A model generated the notes under the pieces. The model was not told the origin of the DNA, searched no databases, and was given only the letters and a program-made list of their open reading frames with translations. A program made the position numbers and the translations under genes. 64,000 bases of DNA from Nematopogon swammerdamellus (lineage: Eukaryota; Arthropoda; Insecta; Lepidoptera; Adelidae), in the NCBI GenBank assembly GCA_946902875.1, contig OX336343.1, positions 16,043,596 through 16,107,595 on the forward strand, written 5' to 3'. Each line of letters starts with the position of its first letter. The first letter of the stretch is position 1. Positions 19,421-31,400 of this stretch are shown one piece after another.

Positions 19421-22400
19421 TCAGTCTTGGTTCTGCCGTTGCGGTCCTCTGTAATCCCTAATCAAATGGAAACCGACTAGCATTTTCTGAACGTCCGTGA
19501 CCCCTCCGTAGATTTGAGTTCCGCGTGCATCCCTGCAATTACACATTCATCATACAATTCATTGTTTTAGAGGAGTGCAAAAATTGAAATAAAGAAATAT
19601 ATTTGTCGTACTCGACCACATTTTGAATGTGGACCCACGAGGATTTTTGGGACTGGAGTGAATTGACATTTCGCGTAACGCACCACGCGGACGCGCGATG
19701 TTTACAAATTGGTGAGTCCCGCCACTGACTTTTTATTCTAACTTAGAACTGTTGAATTCCTTTTTTAGACAGTTCCATAAGCACAGTATCAAACAAAATC
19801 TGTCAATAAACGTCACAATGAAGCTACACTAGAGCAAAGCAGACAAAGAGGGGACCTTATCGAAACATTCAAAATTTTCAATGGTCACTACGACGTAGCC
19901 AACCTTAATTCAATGTACACAATGAACACCAACGAGAGACTCCGTGGTCATTCTTTAAAATTAAACCGAAACACTTTCATCTTCAACCCAAGAAAGTACT
20001 TTCTAACTAACCGAGTGGTAGACTCTTGGAACAAGCTACCACAAGAAGTGATAATTCCTATCTCAGTGAATGGTTTTAAAAATCTACTTGACAAACATTT
20101 GTTAAATATAAACAAAAAATAAAAACAAACACTAATAATATAATAAAAAAAGGAAAAAAATTAAGTACACGCATCAGCTGCAAGCTGCTAGTGCTAATAA
20201 TCTAATCTGCTGCTAATAATAATCATAAATGCATCCGCCGGCGTTCTTGGAGACCTGTCTCCCGCCGCCGGCGGTATTAACGTTTTTATTTAATTTAATT
20301 TTGTATATTTTTATAACTTTTAGTAGGTTTAACTTATGTAAAATTAATATGAATTAAATGTAAAAACGTGAAATAAAGGAAATAATAATAGCACTGAGGA
20401 CCGCATGGAAGTATGGAAAGGCAAGGAGCTGCGCGGTAGGTACTTCTGGTCTCTTACGGGACCGGATGTAGACCAACTTGCTTCCATGCACTGGATACGC
20501 TTTGGGGACCTCTTCGGGGAAACCGAGGGTTTGTCTTTGCAATACAAGATGAGGTTGTCAAGACGAACAACTATAGGAAACACATATTGAAGGAAAGGAT
20601 GGCACCATTGACATCTGCCGCGCCTGCCACCAACCTGGCGAGTCCCTCAGACATGTGATTTCCGGTTGTTCGCAGCTTGCCCACACCGAGTATCTGCATA
20701 GACACAACCTAGTAGCCAGGATTATCCACCAGCAACTTGCCTTAAAGTTCAACCTTGTAGGTACCGAAGTGCCTTACTATAAATACAATCCACCGCCAGT
20801 TCTCGAGAACGGTCATGTCACACTCTATTGGGACCGGTCCATTATTATTTATCACAGACAGGACTATTCTCGCGAACAGGCCTTATATTGTGATAGTAGA
20901 CCGGGACGCAAGGCGCGCAACGCTCGTCAATATCGCCGTGCCGCACAATGGTAACCTCGCCAGTAAGGAAGCAGAGAAGATGCTGAAGTATCTGGATCTG
21001 CAGCACGAGGTAACCAAAATGTGGCCTGTCGACTCGACGATCGTTGTGCCCATAGTCATATCAGCGCATGGGCTGATAGCGAAGAGCCTCGACGACCACC
21101 TTAAGAGGCTCTCGCTGAGTGGTTGGGTCAAGGGCCAGATCCAGAAGGTAGCTGCCTTCTCGACACTGCATGCATCGTCCGGAGGTTTCTCTCTTTGGGA
21201 CCAGACCATCTGTAGCCTGGGTTCGCCCCCCCCCCCCCCCCCCCCCCCGCCGGTGGTGGAAACTCCATTTTTTTTAAGGTTAATTTTGTATATGTTTTAA
21301 TGTTAGGTTTTTAATATGTACAAAATTAGTTTTAAAAAGACGTGTAAATAAAGTAATAATAATGGTAACCTGTAGTGTCTCTCAGCAGCGGACGCAGTAG
21401 ATATGCCCCGGCCGCCCAAGATCTGCACGGCGTGGTCGGCTACTTTGCTTGCGTTCCTCCCCGCCACGTACTTGGCCATGGCACTGTTGCGCGTGCTGAG
21501 GTCGGTCGCAGCGCGCCACGTCAGCAGGCGAGCCGTCTCGATTAGCATGCACATGTCAGCCAGACGGTCCTGACAATATTACCACACTTTCAAAATACAG
21601 TTATTATACAGTTATATATACAGGGTGTCCCAAAACTCAGCGTCAAGCGGAACCCAGGGAGTAGGCCAGTTTATGAGTACCCAGGGAAAAATATGAAAAA
21701 AAAACCGGAGTCATTTGTTTTTTATGATATGAGCATTTTTTGGGAAACGTTGAAAATTGACATTTTTAGGTACTACGACTACTTTGCAAATATAATAATT
21801 GTTAAAAAAAAATTATTGGCAGCCTAAATAACTCTGCTATTGATCAGTATCCCAAACAAAACCAGAATGCCTGTAGTTTTACCAAAAAAAAAATTCTGTT
21901 CAATTTTTTTATAAAAAAATAAATGACTCCGATTTTTTTTTCTTATTTTTCCCTAGGTAGTCATAAACTGGCCTACTCCCTGGTTCCCGCTTGACGTTGA
22001 ATTTTGGGACACGGTGTATGTTTTCTTTATTAAAAACCACTTCTAATTGACAGATATTTAAGTGACATCTTTTTCTCACACCGCACCAACCAGGGTGTGC
22101 GACAAGGACAAGAATAGACCCGCCTCTACCGAACGATAACGACGAATGTGCGAGAACAGGACGTGTGAACGAGCACGCCATGATAGTTGGATCGACCGAG
22201 CTACCCCATTGAGATTGCATTAGCTCTTATAAAATTAGCATTTTAGCGTTCAATTTAGCATCCAACACTGAACTGAATGGAAAACCGGAACATTTTTTCA
22301 TAAAATATTGATTAAGTATGATGTTACTTTATTGATTTTTACGTTAATTAAGTACTTTACTTTATTGTACGGATTATTACCTGGACGGAATGAAGTTTAA

Positions 22401-25400
22401 GCAGAGGTTGTCCGAAGGCCGTTCTCTCAGCGGCGTGCTCTAGCGCCAAGTCCAAAGCAGCCTGTGCAATACCTGACAGAGGAAATTAAGGTTTGTAGTT
22501 TTGTTTGTTTGCTGCCGTCTCTTGTGTTATGTATGAGGTACGGATGTGAAATGTGGACTGACAGTAGCTGTTGTCCAAAGATTGAAAGTTGCCCAGCGAG
22601 CAATGGAGCGAGCAATGCTGGGAATATCGCTATGTAACATGGTGCGTAGGCAATCTGCCGACGCATTCTCCGCACTGAGACCTCAAAAACGGTCCGTTGT
22701 ACATATAGTTTGTAGCGTGTAATTCAAAGCTGTAGTTCCAGGCCAGTGCACGCAGTGAGCTTATAACTCGCGGCGGGTACAGTACAAGAATGCACTTTGT
22801 TGCATGTTGGGACTGCCCTAGCGGTGTAGTGCGTCTGGCATGTTCACTAAACACTGCCTCGATGACTTCTAACTGATAATAATGAGAATAGAATTATAGC
22901 TATTATCTCTCGCTAGTTATTCTCTAGTTAGACTAAGGGATAAGCGGCCTGCAGACACCCCGGTCGACTTGTGGCTTTCATGGAAGACATAGGCTGGCTG
23001 GGGTAGCTGGAGACTGCGGGGTTTTGCACGAAGGTCCCCAACCAAGCGGGATTAGTTTGCAGGCCTAGAGCCAACCCCAAACCAAAACAACAACATGTTG
23101 GGACTGCCCTAGCGGTGTAGTGCGCCTGGCATGTTCACTGAAAACTGCCTCGATGACTGATAATAATGAGAATAGAATAATAGCTATTATCTCTCGCTAG
23201 TTATTCTCTAATAATGAAGTTATTGTGGATTCAAAAATTAGTTAATGATTACATATTCTACTTGATTAATTTGTTTTACTGTTCACATATTCTTAATATC
23301 TTTAGTATGTTTTAATCGTGGCTGTGTATTTTTAGATTATTTTTACCATGGTAACCCTGGTTGTGAATGGCTGAAATAAAAAAAAAATTATTACATCTTT
23401 TATGTTACCTACTAGAAGCTTGACATTCTGTCTAGCTAGGATCAGAAATTTGAAGTGCGTGAATGGGCAAGGCTATGCATCTGGCTCAGTGGCGGCTGGT
23501 GACTTACGTGACCGGCAGTGCGCTAAGTACCTACCTAGGTACTTAAATACCAAATTTCCCAACACATTCCCGTCATGTTATTTTAAGATCGGGACTTACG
23601 AATTTTTTAAACGCCTGCGTATGTACCTAGCATGAATATTCTTAAGACACTCAATGAGTTGCAAAAAAACAAGAAAAAAAATCCAAACAAGTTTTTTAAC
23701 TCATTTTTAGTACCTTTATGAACACACCCATAGACCACAACACTACTGCAGCTTTCAAAAAGAAAACAGTAGTAATGTCCCAAAAATACTTCAAAAAGTA
23801 TATAAAAATAAAAGCATTTGAAAAGTAGGAATTGAACCCGGGATCACCTGATTGTAAAGCCTTACCTTTATCCAACGCTTAGGCAAATATCGGCACCACT
23901 TAATTCACAGTATCACGCGACAGAAAGCACAAAACCTAACCATATTCCATTTTAAATATTCGCGCGCTAACGGGTATGTGACATCATCACATGACAGCGC
24001 AGCGCGCTGACTCTAGGCAGACGGACTCACAAGCAGAACGAATCGCCCGCGACGTGTCGCACGCGCGTTTTTCCACAATATACTGTCCTTCTTTTTCCGT
24101 CGTGTGTCACACGCAGAATGCAACCTTGTTCCACACATAATCGTATGAAGAGTGTTTTGTTACACGCGGCGGGGCAGCGGCGTTTGAAATTTTCTCATAG
24201 TAGACGTTCGCGGTGTTTTGTAATGCACTCGGCGGCGAGCTCGGCGACGAGCTCGGCGGCGATACGTCGTATGTAGTACGTATTACGTACAGCAACATCG
24301 TGCCTTGTTGTCTAGGAAATAGGAACGAATTCAGTTTGATATTTTTACTTCGATCGGTGACAATCGTGGAGAATGTTTAATATTTTAATTGATTTATTTC
24401 TTTCGGGTGAAGGCGCTATATTTTGTGGTAGTGCGGCGCACGAGCACACTTAAGGGCCAGCCGCCACTGATCTGGCTTAAGAAATGGAATGCAAGGCCAT
24501 TGACATGACTAGTTGTTGTTATTGTTTCGAGGGGTTGCTCTCCGTCTGATAATTAGTCTATTGTAACTCACAGCCTGTGGGGGTTGTTGCGTGAGGGAAT
24601 GTCAGGGTACATAAAGAACAAAATAAATGAGTGGACTTTACATTGACCGTACCTACATGTTCAGTTGATGTTTCGTCGCCTGGGCTCTGAGCCAGGGCTG
24701 GGGAAATATCGGAAAATACAACAGTTGCAGTTAAGACTGCGCCGACCAGCCGTGGGAATAAAATTTTGCACCAATACATTGAAACAATGCGCTCACTAAC
24801 ACAAATGTAAGACATATACACGGCGCACACTGGATCACAACGTAAGACGGACTTGACACAAACAATAAAACGACCGCCTCGCACCGCCCGCGCCGCACCA
24901 TCGCACATCCCAAAATTAGGTACTAATTTGGCAAAGCGAGATGCATTGGCGGGGGATTCACACGAAGGCGCTAATGTCGATTAGATAAATCTGTAAATGA
25001 CTTCTAAACAAATATGTAGCTATTTTGTTTGATATTATGAAATTGTTATTTACTCATGGCATCTTTTAAAAGAATAAGAGATATCAATAATAGATATAGA
25101 TAGGTAATAAAAATTTATCGGATTTATTTTCTTTTTGCTGCCTCATCTGCATTGCTCGGCGTCCCGTCATTACTTTTTAATAATAATTATTAAAAAGTAA
25201 TGACGGGACGCAATAATTATTATTGGTCTGAGGCCATGAACAGCAAATGTGCATGCTTTTACAATAAAACTCAGTAAGAATACGTGGACGTAGTGTTTTA
25301 TTTATATTATTATTGTATTTATTGGTCCTTAAGTACGAAACCTACACTCGGACAAGTCGAAACTCAAATTACACTAAACTTTAAATTTAATATAACATAA

Positions 25401-28400
25401 TATAAGTCACTAACCTCATCAACACACATACTATATAACCTACTGAATGAACTAACTATGCTAACTTTAATTATCTAGGTAGGTAGGTACTTATACATAT
25501 GAACCCACACATACACCCACAAACATAAACTTGCCTTTAACTTAAATGAAGATAAAATCCGTAGCTTCTAATATACCATGCAAAGAAGAAGACACGAAGG
25601 AATAGCCGTTTTTTTCGTAAATCTAAACTTAAATCTATAAAAAAAACGCATGATACAATGATACTGCATGCTTTCGCGTTCTTATTCCTTGGCTCACATT
25701 TTGTACATCTTTGAAAGGAATTCTGAAACAATAAAACTCACAGTAAATTACTTACGACTTATAACAGTTACTTACAGCTCTTTCCGATAAAGAACCTTGT
25801 CTAACCAAAGAAGCTTGTCTAACCAAAGTAGGCAATGCAATCATAAAATTTATTAACAGTCTCGTGTGAATCCCGAAACGACCGTCACCGCTACGCTGCC
25901 TCGTCTTTTTCTAACACCGGACGCTCGTTGCTAGGCAACGACGGTGGCCTAGTAGGTTTCGCCCCGCCCCCTAAAATACCTACTGACTACTCTCGATGTG
26001 TCCCTAAACAAATGCGCGTTTTACACGAAAAATGTACAGTTGGAATAATTTTAACGCTACAATGGACAATGGAGTTTTCGAGATGCAAACAAAAAAATTA
26101 CCTAATCCTGGCGTTCAGCTCTAATCCCTTTCACCAAAATACCAATAAATAGTTAAGTTCAATAAGCTTTGAATGCATCTACCTATATATTTTATATAAC
26201 TTATAATATTATATGCTATAATTATATGCATATATTATATGCAGAGCTAAGCTGGCCAGAGGCAATAAAACAATAATCTAGGATTAAATAAAAATGTATG
26301 CATTATTAACCTAGTGTGGTAAATAATAAGTTTTGTTATCCCATAAGTTAAGTCATTGAATATGTCAGCCTCGGTAGCTCAGTGGTGTGTCATGCATGAC
26401 TCGAATATGCGAATTTATCCCTTTCATCATTAAAAAAACTCGTCCTGTCCTTAGCGGGATTTGAACCCACGACCTCTAGCTATGGAAGCAGGACAACTAA
26501 CCACTAGGCGAATTGGTAGGCACAATTTTTTTTTATGGAAACTGACACGATTGGCTACATCACCTACAACATCCGTGATGTCAGCCCATAATAACACCGG
26601 ATGAAGTTGGTGCCACGTCAGTGCTTCCCTTCGGTCGTGCCGGCTACACTGAACTGGACGGAAAACACAAACTATTTACTTAGCCGTTTCGACCGACCTT
26701 TCATTCAGTGCGGTGGTACCAACCCGGGTGGGTTAAACCCTACCACCTAGTAATATAAGAAGGGATGAGTCATATCCCTTAGTCGCCTTTTACGACATAC
26801 ACGGGGAGAGATGCAGTGGGGCTATTCTTTTAAAGTACCGGTCCCACACGGTATAAAATAATGGCGAAAGTAAGTTGAGCTTTAAACCGACAATAAAATT
26901 TTTATTCAAATCCAATTTTTACACAAGAAAACAACATTACTAATAATAGAAACAATAATGTTTTTGTACATACCTGGCAGCATTTGATAGCTTGAGCAAC
27001 TTCAAGTGTTGCTTTCTGACTTTTTTGGCACGCTTGTTGCGAAGACTTCCCATTGTGCGGTACACCGATACGAAATCCTTTTTATAACGAAAGGTCGTAA
27101 GTACGAGCGAAATATCCACAGAACCCACTTGGATGCGTCCGCGCAGGAGGTGCGTCGAGACGGGACTGAGCGACGCGCTCGCTGGGAGCGCATTATGTAT
27201 GAAAATTTGTATGGCAATTTGACACCGCACGCTACATTTTCGTTAGTAATTAATTTTAATAAAATATTTAAACATTTGGACAATTTCGAGGTATGGGGTC
27301 ACAGTGAAGGATATAAGTAACCAAAAGCTATAAAAATTTCTTCAATTTTCATACTAGATCCCCGAGTAAAACTTGCACAAATTAGAGCGTTTTTTCAAGA
27401 AATTAAGACTTGTTCAGGTTTTTTTTTACAAACAATTAAAAGTTATAATACAAAACAAATGGTATGGGGTCCTTGTGTGGGAGTTTCTCTTTCAAATACA
27501 TATTTTTAATAATACGTTATCTTTTCGCATTTCGTACAAATTTGAGATCAAAAATACTCAATTATTATCACGAATATCGGACGGCAAAGTCTTAAGGGTT
27601 ATTTGAAAGAAAAAAATTTCAAATTTAATGTTTCAAATACGATGCATCCCGATTCTGGAACAATTTGCCTCCACCGATCAGAGAGATCAGTAACAAATCA
27701 TTTAAAATAAAACTTAAGCTTAATCTTCTTTCGCAGCAGAGGAACAATTAAGTCTGCCTACCTAATGTTTTTATTTATTTTAATATTTTTTTTTATAATG
27801 CATCCATTAGGTTTCTTGTGCACACTCAGACAAGTCATAGTGTATTACAAAATTATGTTATGTTATGATATTGTAGTATTGTGCATCGAGCATTGTATGT
27901 GTTTTTTACAATTTCTTATATTTTATATGTATTTATTTAGGAAATGTATCTTATTTTCGAAATTTTCTGTAGTACCAAGTTCATCCGGTGTTATGGGCTG
28001 ACATCACGGATGTTGTAGGTGATGAAGCCAACCGTGTCAGCATCAATAAAAAAAAAAAAACCCTATATTAAATTAATCTGTCTAAACAATTGTATTGTAC
28101 ACGGATGACGGGTTGGAGGAGATATTTTATATTCTTTAGGCATGTATGTATATATTTAAAAAAAATATTTTAATATTAGTTATATTGTATGATTGTATGT
28201 CCTTATTTTGATTAATAAATACGTCTTGATTGTATTTCACTTACCATTAAAATATTGCAAGCTAAAACTGAAACTGAAATTGATGGATAGTTGTGCGTCA
28301 CTCAATTTATTAAAATTTCAATTGTTCATGGGATGGACTTAAAAACAGCGCTGAGCCTAGTGAAATCTTCACTAGGCTCAGCATAGGTTGTGTCCGGTCC

Positions 28401-31400
28401 TTTTTTTTCCTTTCCTGTAAATGTTTAAATGTGTGTTTTAATTATTTTTTCTTTATTAATATTGTTGTAGTATACACTAGCAGCTTTAAGCTGATGCGTG
28501 TACTTTGTATGTTGAGTGCGCTTGATTCTCACTAATTGTATGTGTTTGTTCTTGATTATTTTTGTTCACTTAGTTGCCTTACATGTTTTTATTTATTTAT
28601 TTTTATTTTTTTTCATATTTATAAAGTGTTTGTTCAACTGTCTTTGTTGTTATTTCTTTGATTTTTTAAATGTGTGTTGTAATAGATTTTTGACTCGTGG
28701 TCCCACCAATTTTGTCCCACTGTTACTCGTGGTCCCACTAATCTTCAACACTACGGTTCGTGATCCCACTAGTCAGTAGGACCACCATTCATAGGAATAA
28801 AGTAGGGTTCGTGGTCCCACTACTATATGTACATGAATATTATAAATTAATGTGACTGAAGATAAAAATAAATATTTCTTATTTCTATTTTGGAGCATCT
28901 GGATGTCTATAAAAAAAAAGGAAGCTCCTTCAGAGCTCTAAATGAAGAATGTGATCGTACCTACAGCGTGAGCGGCTATGCCTACCCGACCCTGGTCGAG
29001 CTGCGACATGCCGATCTTGAAGCCCTCTCCGATCTCACCGACCATGTAGTGTCTCGGTATCCTCACCTCCTCCAGTGTCACGCTACATATCGAAGCGGCT
29101 CTGAAAACACAATATTACTCTTATACTTTTTTTTTATTAGAGATAGTTGAACATGAATGGCTTTGTCGAACTTATCCAGTTCAATTACAGATATACAGAG
29201 CCACAAAAATGAATCACCTAGTATGTAATGGCTCGGATGTTGCAAATGATCAACTTTACTTTTCCACTAGTAATCCAAATTTACTTTGTGTGAAATCTCC
29301 AATTCAGATGTCCAAGATTACCATGACATTTGATCTGCTGTGTGTTTGGTTTAACAAAGCGCGAGACAAAACTGCTTACTTGCCTCACACCGAGTGTAGG
29401 TTCCTTCTTCCCCCGGAACACTCCCGGCGTATCCAGCGGAACGAGGAAACCTGGCGATATAATAAATACAGGATTCTTAGTGAAAGAATTGAATTTAATG
29501 AATACCCACAAGCACAGCCGACAACATATAGCATATTTTAAAGAAACAACACTGCAATGGTATTCCATTAAATGTAATAAAAAAAAACTAAAACTAAAAA
29601 CTGACCACGGCTCCATCAATTTAAATTGTTTTCCAACCCGAGTGGTAAACGCAACTCTAGAACTAGTGTGACATAATTAAAAAACTTTTCAGTTTAAAAA
29701 AACTGAATTTGAGTTTATCCACGACTTCGCAAAAACTAATATCTTTGACTTCATCAGTTCAGGACTGAAGTTGCGCAATTTACTGTGCATAAAATAAGAA
29801 ATTTTAATCAATCTCGACCGATAAATGATAAAGCAAAAAGCTAATAAAGCAATCGAAGAAACACCGTCCCCAGTGTCAAATTTACCACATACAAGCCAGT
29901 CCCTTGTGCCTGATGGTTGGGTCGATGGTGGCGAACACCACGATGGCACGTCCCTCGATGGCGGAAGTCACCCACGCCTTCTTGCCGTTCAGAATGAAGT
30001 GGTCGCCGTCTTCGATGACGCGCGTTTGTAGACCGGCAGCATCGCTTCCCGCTTCTGTTGGTTGTCGTTAAGACTAGTTTAAACTTTAATTTAGAAATTT
30101 TTATTCACACAATACTGATATTATTACTGATGTGATAAAAAGTAGTCAGTAGAATAGGATTTTTTTTCAGGTTTAATCTGCAATCAGTCATCAACAATGA
30201 GCAGATGGGTGGAGTGTTAATTTGTCGCTCGGGGCTGATGATACTGTGAGCATCTCTCCTCTTGAACGATGCTAGTGATAACTGATATCTGATGAATAGA
30301 TAGATAAATAAACATAAATTCCTAGTTTGTCCCACAAACATTTTACAGGGAACAAAGTGAGTTCAGTCGGTTACATGATAGGCAAAGGAGGGCTTATCCT
30401 TTAGAGAGGTTTCTTTCAGTTTACTTTCCTTACCAAACAAAAAAAGTGGTACTAAATACTACATGTTACAAGGTATATTTTGTAATGAACAGGCAAATGG
30501 AAGTTCAGGACATACAGTGTTTCAGGGCTAGGATATTTCAACGCAACATTTTGCTCACTGCTAAACTGGTCCAGCATGTATTGTTCTTATCTGTATAATT
30601 TAAACGCTCTGTGCCTAGAAACAAAAATGTTATCTAGACGCGATGCCATAACAACCGCACGTAGACATAATCTTATATCGTTTGTGAGGTCTGCTGAGAT
30701 AAAGTTATCTACTGTTCAGTGGATGCCAAGTTTGGTTAAAAAGTTATTAAGTATGTAAAATTTTATTGAGGTACTAGAATTTTTAAACTACTGTTTGTTA
30801 CGCACTTGACCCTTCGGAGTACATCATCGATTTAAGTTGGTTGACCCTTTCTGGCCCTTCTACTCACATTATCTTTCTCATTATTCTAATATTACAAAGT
30901 GTAATCCTAAATAAATACAACTTACAAGAATAAATCAATTGTGGTCACTGTCTTGTTCCATAAGAATTTTTTTTGTTAGTATAATTTTCTCACATTCATT
31001 TGAAGCCATGACTTATTTTAAGGCTTGAATAAGTATTAAAAGAATTTTATTCAAATTATATCTAGTATTTTTTGCAATCCAAAGGTTCGAAGTATCCACA
31101 AGATTACTATGGAAGTAGCACCAAATTGTTAGTTAGTTTATTTAGAACTGGCTTTTGCTCGCGGCTTCGCTTCACGTGACTTCTTGCTCACAGCTCAGGC
31201 CGCCGATGACAGTGTTATGTATGATTTACAGCCTAAAACCATCTTGAAAAGTGACAGAACATAACAGTGAAAACCGTATGTAGGTAAATCTTTATAGAGT
31301 GTTTCTTTGGAGTTTTAAAGATATTCATATATTGACGTACGTTCACGGCCGGTCGTCGGTCGCCTGTAGAAACTTCACTTTATTTATTAGAATAACCATA

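Noticed and set aside
23822..23890. Candidate tRNA gene (minus strand)
   Set aside because: Only the B box is good; acceptor arms do not pair. It lies inside a hAT-like element.
29209..29671. Overlapping frames of 110-113 codons on both strands
   Set aside because: Only the part at 29384-29450 (minus) is coding, as exon 5 of the acyl-CoA dehydrogenase; the rest is intron.
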